A DNA stretch of 64,000 nucleotides from GCA-1730015 sp964583825 (lineage in GTDB: Bacteria; Pseudomonadota; Gammaproteobacteria; Granulosicoccales; Granulosicoccaceae). The stretch spans positions 7,374 through 71,373 of the forward strand of contig CAZOXM010000009.1 in assembly GCA_964583825.1 (NCBI GenBank), given 5' to 3'. How positions within the stretch are numbered: position 1 is the stretch's first letter; each line of letters opens with the position of its first letter. The notes beneath the pieces are model-generated. The model was not told where the DNA came from. It did not search any database and saw only the letters and a program-made list of their open reading frames with translations. Positions 1 through 9,371 of this stretch are shown one piece after another. A program made the translations under genes and the position numbers.

Positions 1-29
1 GGTGGCGATATTCTGTATCTGTGATTCGG

Positions 30-866
30 TTATTCGAACGTCAGGTTGCAACGGACACCACTGGGAATACGAAGTCCCGAGTTAGGCATGCTGAGCAAAA
101 CACCAAAGGTGCCACTCGCCGCATCCGCTACCCGGTCGACGCTTTTAACGACAGCGACGTGACTGGCTTCGTTTTCCTGATCCACGTCAATCGCCACCTG
201 CGCCATCATGCCCGGTTCTATCTGACCCAGATGTTTTACCGGTACAATCAGTTCGACGTGCAGGGGGTCTAGACTCGCGATGCGGTAAACCGGTTCGGCC
301 TCTACGTATTCGCCTACATCTTTATATTTTTCCATGATAACGCCGCTGATCGGGGCGCTAACGTTGCGTTGTTCCAGTGCCTGCCGCGCCCGTTCCGCCT
401 CCAGTCTGGCAATGCGTTGATTGTCCTCTTCCTGACGTGCCTGCAACTGGGCAATGTGGGTTTCGGTTCTGACTTTATCCATGTCCTGCGCTGAGATCGT
501 ATCCTCTTTAAAAAGCTTCTGGTTGCGTTGCTGAGTGCGCAGACCGAAGTCGGCGTTTTCACGCCGCAGGTTGAGCGATGTATCAATTGCCGCACGTGCC
601 GCAGCCAGTTCCAGTGTTGCGATCTCCAGGCGGGAATCCAGTTTGGCGACCACATCACCCTGATTGATAAAATCATTCTTTTCGAACAGCATTTCTTCGA
701 TGACCCCGGGAACACTGGTGCCGAGTTCGACGATCTGGCTTGGCTCAACGATGCAATCCATTGACGACAGTGGGGCTGCTTCCGCCACCGTCGACTGTGA
801 GGACTGTACGTTCAGTGATGCCAGGATCAGGGCAGCGAGTGAAATAACTTTGTATGGAGTTCGCAT
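30..866 (-). CDS. HlyD-family periplasmic adaptor (membrane fusion protein)
   Basis: A 278-residue protein with an N-terminal signal peptide (about residues 1-30, hydrophobic core ISLAALILASL). It then has the membrane-fusion-protein order: a lipoyl-like half (VPGVIEEMLFEKNDFINQGD), a helical hairpin rich in Glu, Arg and Gln (about 80-165), the second lipoyl half (VSAPISGVIMEKYKDVGEYV) and a beta-barrel. Such adaptors bridge inner-membrane transporters and outer-membrane channels. It is the last visible gene of a minus-strand operon, 24 bp after the M50/HlyD gene. No RND or ABC pump is visible, so the partner may lie outside the window or be the neighbouring fusions. The family call is secure; the substrate is unknown. 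Confidence 0.85.
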   Translation of the reverse strand: MRTPYKVISLAALILASLNVQSSQSTVAEAAPLSSMDCIVEPSQIVELGTSVPGVIEEMLFEKNDFINQGDVVAKLDSRLEIATLELAAARAAIDTSLNLRRENADFGLRTQQRNQKLFKEDTISAQDMDKVRTETHIAQLQARQEEDNQRIARLEAERARQALEQRNVSAPISGVIMEKYKDVGEYVEAEPVYRIASLDPLHVELIVPVKHLGQIEPGMMAQVAIDVDQENEASHVAVVKSVDRVADAASGTFGVLLSMPNSGLRIPSGVRCNLTFE

Positions 867-890
867 ATTGAATTATCTCTGCACGTAAGA

Positions 891-3074
891 CTAGAAGGGA
901 AGTGTGTTAAGCAGCAGCTGTTGAATGCTTCGAAGCCACTGCTGCACAAGAATTTCCCGCCCGTGGTTTATTCGAACAAATGCACGTGTACCAAGGCCTG
1001 CCACCTTGCTTGCAGTGGGCAGGGCAATGTCGATCTGAAAAACTTTTTCGGCCGTGGTCGTGCCATTCTCATCATTGTCAACCACAGCAATTTCCCCACC
1101 ACCAACAGCGCCGAGTGCGCGACTTGGCAATGCGTTGCTGCCGGCCGGTGTCTGGCGAATAATTGAAGCTTTTAATTTCTCACCCGGGTTGTCGGCGAGC
1201 CGTACTTCGACGTATTCGGTGTCCCGGTTAAGTAAGCCGATGGATGCCTGGGGAATAACGACCCGAACAATCAGGTCATCCGGGTTAATTACATAGGCGA
1301 CTGGTTCGCCTTTTTTTACGTAACGACCGACGGTTGACTGATGCCTGGACATCACAAACGTGCCTGCTACGGTCGAGCGCAGGATCTGTTCTTCCTGTTC
1401 TGTTATTAACGCCTCGAGGTCTGCTTCGGCAGTGAACAGTTCCTCGCTGGTCTGATCTGCGGCAATCGGATCGGCGAATTTTTCACTTTTTAGTCGCTCA
1501 CTCAGTTCAACCACTCTGGCCTCAAGCACCACTCTGCGCGTGTCCAGATCCGGGTTTTGAAGTTCCACCACGGCATCTCCGGGTAGTACGGCAGTTCCGG
1601 ACTCGTTGTTGACTCTTTCAATAAAGCCGTCGGAACCGGCGTAGACCTGTGCCTGATCCGGTACCCAGACAATCCCCTCGGCGTTTGTATACAGAGAGAA
1701 AGGAATGATGGACACAGTGAAAAGCAGAGCCCCGACAACTGCGGCCGTTCTACCGAGCGCCTGTGGACGCATGCCGTTCAGCGAGGTATCGAATAACAGA
1801 TACTTCAGGCCGCGATACACGGGCATCACCATCATTAAGGCCAGTGACCACACCGCCAGTGCCAGACCGATGATGAAGTATTTCCCTGCGAGAAAAGAGG
1901 CGATAACCAGTGTGATAAATATACGGTAGACCCAGGCCAGCGCACCATAGCTTGAGAGCCAGACCTGTTCACTGGGGTCAGTGGCGGGAGAGGTGACCCC
2001 GGACTGACCCAGGACGTAGCGCTTGAATAGATACGCATTGAATTTTCCCGCGCGACTGTACAAGTTAGGAATTTCGATAAGGTCCTGCAAAATGTAGTAG
2101 CCGTCGAAACGCAGTAGCGGGTTGGCGTTAAACAGGATGGTCGATACGCTGCCAATCAGGAATGCCGATAGCGCCGCGTCCTTGATTAAGCCGGGCTGTA
2201 CCAGTGTCCAGATAATCAGAGCGATCGCTGCAAGAAAAAGCTCGACGATCATTCCCGACGCACCAACCAGCGCGCGTTTGTATTTTTCCCTGAAAGACCA
2301 CGCAGCGGATGCGTCGACATAAGGTACCGGCATTAACACGAGCAGGGAAATACCCATTTCGTGTACCTCACCGCCCCAGGTCTTTACCGTATATGCGTGT
2401 GCGAATTCGTGGAACAGCTTCATCAGAGGGAATATCGCAATGGTCAGTATGATATTGCGCGGGGCGAAGATATTTTGCTTCAGTGAAGTTGCCAGTTCAG
2501 TGAAGTTTATTAACAACAGTACTGCAGCAAAGCCGACCACCATGAGCCAGAACACCGCACCGGCAAAGGAGTAGCAGGGTCTCACGGTTGAGATCGTGCG
2601 GTTCAGGAAACGGTCCGGGTCCAGAAGCGGAAATCGCAGCGCCAGCGGATTAATCAGGCGTCTCAGCCGGTTGCTGTTCTTTTCCATGCGATTGTGTTTG
2701 AACAGTTGTTCAACGTCGGCGGGCAACCCGCTGTGTATGATTCCAGCGTGAAACAGCTGTGACAGGATTTGTAATATATCTGTTCGGCTAACGCCGTCAT
2801 CGCCGCGCGTGCGGTTAATGATCTGGTAGATTTCCTCTACGGTTTGTTCGCCGTCGAGTCGTCCAACGAAGTCATAGGCAGCATCGTTGATGCGCATGTG
2901 ACGACCGCGTGCCGAGTCACTGATAATGTACCAGCGAGTGCCTCTGAAATACTGTGAATGCGCGGTGGTGTGACTATGCAGCCGGGGGGATAACTTGCTG
3001 ACGTGATTCCACTGTTCGGGAATCGCATCTTCCGTCTGCTCCGCCATTGTTGATGATTCCGACACCGTTACCAT
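891..3074 (-). CDS. PqqD-like / M50 site-2-protease-like / HlyD fusion membrane protein
   Basis: A 727-residue polytopic protein. Residues about 30-110 resemble a PqqD-type domain (RGRHMRINDAAYDFVGRLDG, then TVEEIYQII). The membrane core carries both M50 metalloprotease motifs: HEFAH near residue 220 and NANPLLRFDGYY near 315-326, so the zinc site looks intact. The C-terminal third (about 470-727) is a HlyD-like lipoyl/beta-barrel adaptor. Its ATG lies in a 7-bp overlap with the stop of the upstream GAF-HlyD gene, indicating translational coupling. Related proteins usually sit with HlyD partners and are thought to act in peptide or protein export or processing. The domain call is strong; whether it cleaves a substrate is inference. 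Confidence 0.8.
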   Translation of the reverse strand: MVTVSESSTMAEQTEDAIPEQWNHVSKLSPRLHSHTTAHSQYFRGTRWYIISDSARGRHMRINDAAYDFVGRLDGEQTVEEIYQIINRTRGDDGVSRTDILQILSQLFHAGIIHSGLPADVEQLFKHNRMEKNSNRLRRLINPLALRFPLLDPDRFLNRTISTVRPCYSFAGAVFWLMVVGFAAVLLLINFTELATSLKQNIFAPRNIILTIAIFPLMKLFHEFAHAYTVKTWGGEVHEMGISLLVLMPVPYVDASAAWSFREKYKRALVGASGMIVELFLAAIALIIWTLVQPGLIKDAALSAFLIGSVSTILFNANPLLRFDGYYILQDLIEIPNLYSRAGKFNAYLFKRYVLGQSGVTSPATDPSEQVWLSSYGALAWVYRIFITLVIASFLAGKYFIIGLALAVWSLALMMVMPVYRGLKYLLFDTSLNGMRPQALGRTAAVVGALLFTVSIIPFSLYTNAEGIVWVPDQAQVYAGSDGFIERVNNESGTAVLPGDAVVELQNPDLDTRRVVLEARVVELSERLKSEKFADPIAADQTSEELFTAEADLEALITEQEEQILRSTVAGTFVMSRHQSTVGRYVKKGEPVAYVINPDDLIVRVVIPQASIGLLNRDTEYVEVRLADNPGEKLKASIIRQTPAGSNALPSRALGAVGGGEIAVVDNDENGTTTAEKVFQIDIALPTASKVAGLGTRAFVRINHGREILVQQWLRSIQQLLLNTLPF

Positions 3075-4957
3075 CCGTTGGTCCAGAGCCAGAGTTTGAT
3101 GCTGTCAATCAGCTTGTGCGTCCAGATCCACAATAGTTTTCTGTCGCCCATCTCTATTCTGGCAATGCCTTCCATGCCCGGTCGCAGATCGATGGCATCA
3201 TCTTCAAAGGTTGCCTCCACACGGAAGTAACTGTTGCCCTCGCCGGAGATTGCAACCGGCAGTACCTGTTGGATAACAAATGGTTTCGGTTCACCCGGCA
3301 GGGCGGCGATAACCATCTGCCCTGTTTTATTGTTTGAGATGCCTGCCATGTCGCGCTCGTCCACTTCGATCGCGGCTCGATACTCCTGTAACGGTGCGAC
3401 CTCGAAGAGTACTTCGCCTATTTCCACCGGTGAGCCGAGAGATTGACTCAGATCGCCACTGGTAACAAAGCCCGCGTAAGGTGCTTTTAATTCGGTGCGC
3501 TCGATGCGCTCGCGAACCAGCGACAGTTCGGCCGTGATCTGATCGGCCTTTGCCCGCAGGATACTCAGTTCGGTACGGGCGCGCTTGGCGAGGGCTTCCT
3601 GATAGGCTTTCTTGACTTTGTTTTCTTCACCCAGCCATTTTTTCAGTTCGAGCTGCAGTGAGCGGTCATCCAGCCGTGCCAGTACCTGACCTTCTTTGAC
3701 CGTATCGCCGGCACGTACATCAGATGATTTGATAAAGCCGGCAATCGGCGCGGCGATGACCTGCGATGTGGCGCCCTCTATGGTGGCGGGTGCAGAAACC
3801 CGGTACTCACCATCCAGCACCGAACCCAGTACCAGCACAGCGGCAACACACGCCGCGGCGACCTTGAGTTTCAGGTGTCTTGGGCCGAACAGCTCGGCCA
3901 GTGACTTGCGTGCAGAGTCGGCGGATTTACGACGTAGTGGTCGTTCGTCGAAGCGTTTGAGTTCGAGCGCCGGTGCGACGGCCGAGAGCACTGATTCACA
4001 CCATTGTCGGGTGTCGCTGTCGAACGGCTGAGTGGCCTCGCGTTCGAACACAATGGCACCGTAGCATTCGTTTTGCCCGTTCAGTGGCACCGTCATCACC
4101 GAGCATCGATTGTTGTGGTTTGATAAATCACGGTGTGCCTGATCTATCGCGTTCGTGCTGCTGTCCAGTGATGGCACGATGACTGTGGTGTCCTGGTCCA
4201 GCGACTCTTCCATCGCCGCTTCCAGTCGGCGTATTAACTGGGTGCGTGGATCAAAGCTCGCCAGGTGAGATATGCACTCGGTTCTGACCACAACACCGCG
4301 GCGCAGGCCGACCGTGACGCGATCACAATCGAGCCGGACTGCAAGCTGACTGGCAATTTCCATACAGGACTTGTGCGTATTGTCGTGGCGCAGAATAGTG
4401 GTGATGATTGAATGCGTGAAGGTACCTGCATCCTGTTCCACGCCATCGGAAAGCTGACTCAGTGAGTGCAGCCAGTAGCCGCCCCACTGCAATAGTTGCA
4501 TCACTACATTTTGTCGTGACTGGGGTCGTGGAGTCATCAGCAGTGCAACGATCGCAAGCGTCTTGTCGCCATCGACAACCGGTGTGGCGATAACATCGCC
4601 AAGGCGCCCGTTGACCTGCCCAAAAGGTATTTCCGTGTGCAGCACGGGTTTGCCTGCGTGTACTGCCTCGGCTGCGGCTTTATCGAGTTGTTCCACACCG
4701 GCAGCATTGCGGGGACGGATCGCCAGCGGTTTGCCCTCCGGCGTGTAGACGCAGCCGGTTATCACGTCGGCGATCATCTTTATCTGCCACAGCAGCCAGC
4801 GGTCGGCGAGTTCAGCATTGAGTCCCGACTGTCGTAGCGGCCTGGTGTATTCGTCGTTAGTAGACCGTCTGCGACCGGGTATAGAGTGCGGTCTGCCGTC
4901 TTTGAGCGAATCCGGTTCAGGTGCACCCGGCTGTGGATTGTCGACTGCGGCACTCAT
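3068..4957 (-). CDS. GAF-domain / HlyD fusion membrane adaptor
   Basis: A 629-residue protein with a cytoplasmic N-terminal half that looks like one or two GAF-type sensor modules (about 45-165 and 190-340). One transmembrane helix follows (LKVAAACVAAVLVLGSV, about 365-382), then a periplasmic HlyD adaptor with lipoyl halves (ATIEGATSQVIAAPIAGFIK and LKAPYAGFVTSGDLSQSLG) flanking a helical hairpin. It is the first gene of the three-gene operon; AAAAGG precedes its ATG. Joining a ligand- or redox-sensing domain to an export adaptor suggests that export is gated by a cytoplasmic signal, which is inference. The domain order is visible; ligand and cargo are unknown. Confidence 0.8.
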   Translation of the reverse strand: MSAAVDNPQPGAPEPDSLKDGRPHSIPGRRRSTNDEYTRPLRQSGLNAELADRWLLWQIKMIADVITGCVYTPEGKPLAIRPRNAAGVEQLDKAAAEAVHAGKPVLHTEIPFGQVNGRLGDVIATPVVDGDKTLAIVALLMTPRPQSRQNVVMQLLQWGGYWLHSLSQLSDGVEQDAGTFTHSIITTILRHDNTHKSCMEIASQLAVRLDCDRVTVGLRRGVVVRTECISHLASFDPRTQLIRRLEAAMEESLDQDTTVIVPSLDSSTNAIDQAHRDLSNHNNRCSVMTVPLNGQNECYGAIVFEREATQPFDSDTRQWCESVLSAVAPALELKRFDERPLRRKSADSARKSLAELFGPRHLKLKVAAACVAAVLVLGSVLDGEYRVSAPATIEGATSQVIAAPIAGFIKSSDVRAGDTVKEGQVLARLDDRSLQLELKKWLGEENKVKKAYQEALAKRARTELSILRAKADQITAELSLVRERIERTELKAPYAGFVTSGDLSQSLGSPVEIGEVLFEVAPLQEYRAAIEVDERDMAGISNNKTGQMVIAALPGEPKPFVIQQVLPVAISGEGNSYFRVEATFEDDAIDLRPGMEGIARIEMGDRKLLWIWTHKLIDSIKLWLWTNGW

Positions 4958-5309
4958 TGTGTAGACCTTTTATTCGATGAGATGGTTGCGAGCACCATGG
5001 ATGTTATTTCGATGACTGAAACTCCCTGCCATCCGGACGTCGGCACTGTCGTTTTGACCGGCGGTATTCAGTCGCGCGATCTCCCGAATTTTTTGAAAAT
5101 AATCGATCTAACCGAGCAACATCTGCTCCATGTAAGTGATTGGCAGGGCACGAATCGGTGGGTAATGAGAGACAGGTCTCAGAGGGCCGCGACGAGTGCG
5201 CCCGGGGGTTTAATAGTTGCGGAGTGTTAAGTCTGTGCCCGCGATGCAGTGTTTGTCTGCGGTGTCACTATAATGGTGGCTTCTTGAACACGCATCGAAG
5301 GCTGGATAA
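4958..5309. other. Divergent intergenic region
   Basis: This 352-bp gap separates the minus-strand adaptor operon from the plus-strand DUF4197 gene and should hold both promoters. A perfect TATAAT lies at 5269-5274 for the plus strand. An open frame on the plus strand (4886-5230) overlaps the adaptor gene's start and has no recognisable content, so I do not call it a gene. Confidence 0.5.
5269..5274 (+). promoter_or_regulatory. Candidate -10 box for the DUF4197 gene
   Basis: An exact TATAAT hexamer ends 35 bp upstream of the ATG at 5310. I see no good -35 box at 16-18 bp, so this is either a weak or activator-dependent promoter or a chance match. Confidence 0.35.
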
Positions 5310-6041
5310 ATGATTAGATTTGCGGTGGCAGCGGTCGCAATGGCAATGCTGTCGGGCTGTGCCAACTCCGATAAAGTGCTGGAAGGACTCGAGCAGGTTG
5401 CCGGGCAGATCGCCAGCGAGGGTGGCGGTGGCGAACTGAGTATCAACGAGATTTCGCGTGGATTAAAAGAGGCACTGTCGATCGGCTCCCGGCAGGTGGT
5501 GCAACAACTGGGTCAGGCCAACGGGTTCAACAATGATCCGGTCATTCGTATACCGTTGCCCACCGCGCTTGACAGGGCGCGTGACGTCGCCGCCCGGGTC
5601 GGGCTGGCCGACGGATTTAACTCCCTGGAAACGCGCCTCAATCGGGCAGCTGAAATAGCCACGCCGAAAGCCAGATCTTTGTTCATCAATGCCATCCAGC
5701 AAATGACACTGGCAGATGCGAAGGGAATTCTGAGCGGGCCGGACGATGCAGCGACTCAGTTTTTCAGGCGAACCATGGGGCCGCAACTGGCAACGGCCAT
5801 GACACCCATCGTCGATGACAGTCTGGGGCAGGTTGGTGCGGTGCGTGCGTTTAACAGCCTGTTACAGCAATATCGTCAGATTCCGCTCGCGCCGCCGGTG
5901 GAAGCGGATCTGACCGATCATGTTGTCACCCTCGGTATGGATGGAATTTTCCACTATATTGCCGAAGAAGAGAAAGCGATCCGCAATGATCCGGTTCGTC
6001 GCACCACCGAGCTGCTGCGCCGGGTTTTCGGCAATCGTTGA
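5310..6041 (+). CDS. DUF4197 family lipoprotein
   Basis: A 243-residue protein beginning with a lipoprotein signal (MIRFAVAAVAMAMLSGCANS; lipobox LSGC, Cys17), so it is expected to be lipid-anchored in the envelope. The mature part has the DUF4197 pattern: INEISRGLKEALSIGSRQVV, then NDPVIRIPLP, a helical region, ADAKGILSGPDDAATQFFR and a C-terminal VTLGMDGIFHYIAEEEKAIR. This family is widespread in proteobacteria and has no established function. It is monocistronic, with no close partner. The family assignment is by pattern. Confidence 0.8.
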   Translation: MIRFAVAAVAMAMLSGCANSDKVLEGLEQVAGQIASEGGGGELSINEISRGLKEALSIGSRQVVQQLGQANGFNNDPVIRIPLPTALDRARDVAARVGLADGFNSLETRLNRAAEIATPKARSLFINAIQQMTLADAKGILSGPDDAATQFFRRTMGPQLATAMTPIVDDSLGQVGAVRAFNSLLQQYRQIPLAPPVEADLTDHVVTLGMDGIFHYIAEEEKAIRNDPVRRTTELLRRVFGNR

Positions 6042-6188
6042 ATGGCAGTTCGGGCGGGTTTCGGCTGGCCGTTGTAAACGCGAGTTGCTAATATTGGGGG
6101 TTTTGGCTGGCGAGCGGTCAGGCAGATCCGACCGTTCGGTGGCGACGCTCAATCGTTGCGCTAATCATTCTATTCGGGAGATTCTCCA

Positions 6189-6383
6189 ATGAGTCATCAA
6201 AATGACTCCGGATTTTTCAAAACCTTCGGTATGGTGCTGGGGGGGCTGGTGTGCTTCACGATATTCATCATGGTAGTTGCCAACGTCTATTCTCCACGTG
6301 CCGATGCGATGTCTGATCCAATTGTGGCCTCGCAGCAGGAAGCGCGCATCATGCCGGTCGGCAAGTCAAGAATTGCTGAGTAG
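6189..6383 (+). CDS. Small single-pass membrane protein, paralogue of the cytochrome N-terminus
   Basis: A 64-residue protein with one transmembrane helix (TFGMVLGGLVCFTIFIMVVA, about 13-32) and a short tail ending PVGKSRIAE. It is preceded by a clear ribosome site (GGGAGA). Its start region and whole length match the first 60 or so residues of the next gene product: MSHQNDSGFFKTFG against MSHQDDSGFFRTFG, and PVGKSR against PVGQSR. The similarity extends upstream of the ATG, which indicates a local duplication. It has no haem motif. It may be an anchor or assembly partner of the cytochrome, or a remnant that kept only the anchor. Confidence 0.7.
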   Translation: MSHQNDSGFFKTFGMVLGGLVCFTIFIMVVANVYSPRADAMSDPIVASQQEARIMPVGKSRIAE

Positions 6384-6604
6384 CCACCGCTGTCCCGCAG
6401 AGCGGCGGTGTCGAACAACAAATGATGCAGACGGTGATGACCCGGTTCGGTGGTCGTGGCGTACTGCGTTGTGTGGGTGAGCGCGGTGTCCCCCATGACC
6501 GGCAGTCGGTGCACCCGGCATGCATCCGGACAACACGCGGTTTGCTGGAATCGCGCCGGACCCGGTGACCCAACGGTTTATTCATTTATCAGGAGATTCA
6601 CTCA

Positions 6605-7807
6605 ATGAGTCATCAAGACGACTCCGGTTTTTTCCGCACCTTCGGGCTGGTGCTTGGCGCGCTGGTGCTGTTCACCATTTTTATTGCGCTGATGGCCAAC
6701 TTATTTTCACCGGCAACCGATCGGTCCGGCGATCAGCTGGTGCAACAGCAGATCGCAGACCAGATCGCACCGGTGGGGCAGTCGCGGGTCAGTGCCCCGG
6801 CCCCCGCTGCAGAATCCGCAGAACAGCCGCAGGTTCAGCCGGTGGCGGCCAGCACAGTGGCAGAGACTGAAGCACCGGCAGCGACCGATGCAGATACCGC
6901 AGATACCGCAGCGACCGAGGCAGACACCGCTGCCGCCGATGGTGAAAACACGGTTGTGGCCGGGGCTGAATCAACGCAGGCCGACGCGCCGGTAATCGCC
7001 GACGCTGTGATACCGACACGCGTGAAAGCGGTGGTCGAGACCAATTGTGCCGGTTGTCATCTCGATGGATTAAACGGCGCACAGCGCAGCGATGATGCCC
7101 AGGCATGGCAGGGGCTGGCGGCAAAGGGGCTTGATGCTTTGACAGCGAGTGTGGTGAATGGCAAAGGTGCCATGCTGCCACGCGCTGAAACGACGCTGAC
7201 TGATGCGGAGATAACTCTGGCTATACAGCACATGATTGCGCAGTCCGGTGCGCAGCCCGTTGCAACGGGCGGTTCAGCCGCAGCGCCTGCCGCCACCGCT
7301 CCTGAACAGACCGGCGCAGACACCACGGCGCAGGTGGATGAAGCTGCCTCACAGGAGACAGATGCCAGTGCGGATATCGCTGATGAAGCAGACGCTGCCA
7401 GTGCGGATACCGCTAATGAAACAGACGCTGCCAGTGCAGATACTGCTAATGAAGCAGACGCTGCCAGTACGGATACTGCTGGTGAAGCAGATGCTGCCGG
7501 TGCGGATACAACTGGTGAAGCAGACGCTGCCGGTGATGATGCGACAGCCGCAGTGGTGGCGACCGCCGACATTCCGGATAACGTGAAGGCGGTGGTCGAC
7601 TCATTGTGTGCCGGTTGTCATATCAGCGGTGTGGCAAACGCGCCGAAGTTCGGTGACAAGGCGGCCTGGGACGAGCGGCTCTCGGTCGGTATGGACAAGC
7701 TGCTGGCCAGTGCGATTGCCGGTAAAGGGGCAATGCCGGCGCGGGGCGGGGCTCAACTGAGTGATGCCGAGTTGCGTTTGGCCATTGAGTACATGATCAG
7801 CAAATAG
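6605..7807 (+). CDS. Membrane-anchored di-haem cytochrome c5-like protein
   Basis: A 400-residue protein: an N-terminal transmembrane anchor (about 13-35), a low-complexity Ala/Glu/Asp/Thr linker, a first c-type haem domain (CAGCH near residue 147, with GKGAM supplying a probable Met ligand), a second linker holding five 11-residue repeats, and a second haem domain (CAGCH near 335, then GKGAMPARGG). The two domains have the cytochrome c5 layout and should face the periplasm. The likely role is electron transfer to an oxidase or reductase not present here. The linkers look like flexible tethers. The next gene on the right is on the opposite strand. Confidence 0.85.
   Translation: MSHQDDSGFFRTFGLVLGALVLFTIFIALMANLFSPATDRSGDQLVQQQIADQIAPVGQSRVSAPAPAAESAEQPQVQPVAASTVAETEAPAATDADTADTAATEADTAAADGENTVVAGAESTQADAPVIADAVIPTRVKAVVETNCAGCHLDGLNGAQRSDDAQAWQGLAAKGLDALTASVVNGKGAMLPRAETTLTDAEITLAIQHMIAQSGAQPVATGGSAAAPAATAPEQTGADTTAQVDEAASQETDASADIADEADAASADTANETDAASADTANEADAASTDTAGEADAAGADTTGEADAAGDDATAAVVATADIPDNVKAVVDSLCAGCHISGVANAPKFGDKAAWDERLSVGMDKLLASAIAGKGAMPARGGAQLSDAELRLAIEYMISK
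7379..7543 (+). repeat. Five tandem 33-bp repeats inside the cytochrome gene
   Basis: Five in-frame copies of a 33-bp unit encode 11-residue repeats: ADEADAASADT, ANETDAASADT, ANEADAASTDT, AGEADAAGADT and TGEADAAGDDA. The copies differ mainly at third positions and at a few Ala/Gly/Thr sites. Copy number of such repeats can vary between strains. Confidence 0.9.
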
Positions 7808-7854
7808 TGCGGCAGGCCGGCGCATCCATCCAGTGCGCCGGTCGTCTGCGGTGA

Positions 7855-9024
7855 TCAGTCCCGCCGCAGCGCCGCTGAGGTAGCGATCGGCGTCGGGTAA
7901 TGCCTGACGATCCAGAACGAGGAAAATACAAATGTCATGATGGTGGCCGTCTGCACCAGCAGTGACGCGCGATCCGTGATGACGCCGGCGTTCAGTGCAA
8001 CCACCGCCACCAGCAGGGAAAATTCACTGATTTGTCCCAGTCGAATACCGATTTCACTGGCCAGTTTTTTCTTCTCCTGCTCGCGGCGCAGCAACAGATT
8101 GAAAATCAGCGGTTTGAATATAATCATCGTGACGGCGAGCAGTGTCGCCGGCAGCAGCACCTGCGGCACCGAGACGATATCGAAGCCCGCTCCCAGTCCG
8201 AAGAAAAACATCACCAGAAAGAAATCTCTCAGGGGTTTCAGGCTTTCTGCGATATAGCGTGCGATGGGATTCGCGGCGAGCGTAACGCCGGCGATAAAGG
8301 CACCGACCTCGTGTGACAGCGATGTTATGTGCGCCAGTTCGGCCAGCCCCATGCACCAGCCGATGGTCAATAGAAAGATGTATTCATTGATCTGATCGAA
8401 TCGTTGCAGCAACCGGGAAAGTACTTTTTTTGAAACAAAGTAGGCCACCACACTCAGCAGTGGCAGCGCGATCAGCATCAGCGTTATCTGTGGCAGTGCG
8501 GAACTGCCCGAACCGAGCCCTTCGACCAGCAGAAGCACGGTGACGGCGATAATATCCTGAAGCAACAGGATGCTGATGATGATCTCCCCCATCCGCTGGT
8601 GATGCAGCGCGCTGGTCGGCAACAGCTTCAGACCGATGATGGTGGATGAGAACATCATCGCCGCCGCAATGACGATGCTGTCGGTCGGGACAAAACCGAA
8701 GCTCATCGCGATCACGAAACCAAACAGGGCGAAGCAGACGCTGCTTAGTACCGTGACCACTGTTGCCTCGCGCAGCAGTTTGATCAGTTCATCCGGCTCC
8801 AGGTTCAGACCCAGCAAAAACAGCAGGAAAATAATGCCCACCCTGGCAATGTTGTCCACCAGGGCCGGATCCGGTACCAGGCCGAGTACGTGAGGGCCTG
8901 CAATCAGGCCAAGTGCAATATAGGCAAGCAATACCGACTGTCTTGCAAACAGGGCCGCGGTCGCAATCAGGGCACCGCCGGTGAATATCAGGAAGACGGT
9001 AAATAATACCGATGCTTCGGTCAC
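7855..9024 (-). CDS. CPA2-family cation:proton antiporter (membrane domain only)
   Basis: A 389-residue integral membrane protein with about 11-12 hydrophobic helices and typical monovalent cation:proton antiporter-2 features: LAYIALGLIAGPHVLGLVPD, IIFLLFLLGLNLEPDEL and SHEVGAFIAGVTLA. It lacks the C-terminal TrkA-N domain of full KefB/KefC proteins, ending shortly after the last helix. The expected role is K+/H+ or Na+/H+ exchange across the inner membrane. The gene is convergent with the cytochrome gene, leaving 47 bp between them. The family is secure, the ion is not. Confidence 0.85.
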   Translation of the reverse strand: MTEASVLFTVFLIFTGGALIATAALFARQSVLLAYIALGLIAGPHVLGLVPDPALVDNIARVGIIFLLFLLGLNLEPDELIKLLREATVVTVLSSVCFALFGFVIAMSFGFVPTDSIVIAAAMMFSSTIIGLKLLPTSALHHQRMGEIIISILLLQDIIAVTVLLLVEGLGSGSSALPQITLMLIALPLLSVVAYFVSKKVLSRLLQRFDQINEYIFLLTIGWCMGLAELAHITSLSHEVGAFIAGVTLAANPIARYIAESLKPLRDFFLVMFFFGLGAGFDIVSVPQVLLPATLLAVTMIIFKPLIFNLLLRREQEKKKLASEIGIRLGQISEFSLLVAVVALNAGVITDRASLLVQTATIMTFVFSSFWIVRHYPTPIATSAALRRD

Positions 9025-9371
9025 TTCGCTTGTGTCCCGGGATTAAAAGGAGCGGATCGCACCGCAAACCGGGCGCGCGTTAAAGTTCGATAGTGCGCTG
9101 TGCTGAGGGCAGGCGGGCGCACGCCTTATCTATGATAGTCGGGGCACCGCCTTTCTGCAGAATGATCTATTTTAGATTCTTGTTACCCGGGCTTTGCCGT
9201 CACGCGACACCGGGCCGTCTCCCCGACGACTTGCCATTGGCCCGGTTGCCGCTTGCAAATGTGGTGCACATCAGAGGTCGTTGCGGTGTATTATCGACGG
9301 TTTGACCCACGAAGTATGGTGAGCAGGGCGCAGAGCGCTCGCATGCCACTTCACTGACCAGTACAGATGCC
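9025..9371. other. Divergent intergenic region
   Basis: This 347-bp gap lies between the antiporter and the rhodanese gene. I see no convincing coding frame, RNA or terminator. It must carry the promoters of both flanking units; an AT-rich stretch near 9289-9295 (gtattat) could be a -10 for the rhodanese operon, but I cannot pair it with a -35. Confidence 0.35.

Noticed and set aside
4886..5230. Plus-strand open frame across the adaptor operon promoter
   Set aside because: It overlaps a well-supported gene start and shows no domain or codon pattern.
7057..7572. Ser/Ala-rich minus-strand open frame
   Set aside because: It mirrors the GC-biased repeats of the cytochrome gene and has no ribosome site or recognisable content.
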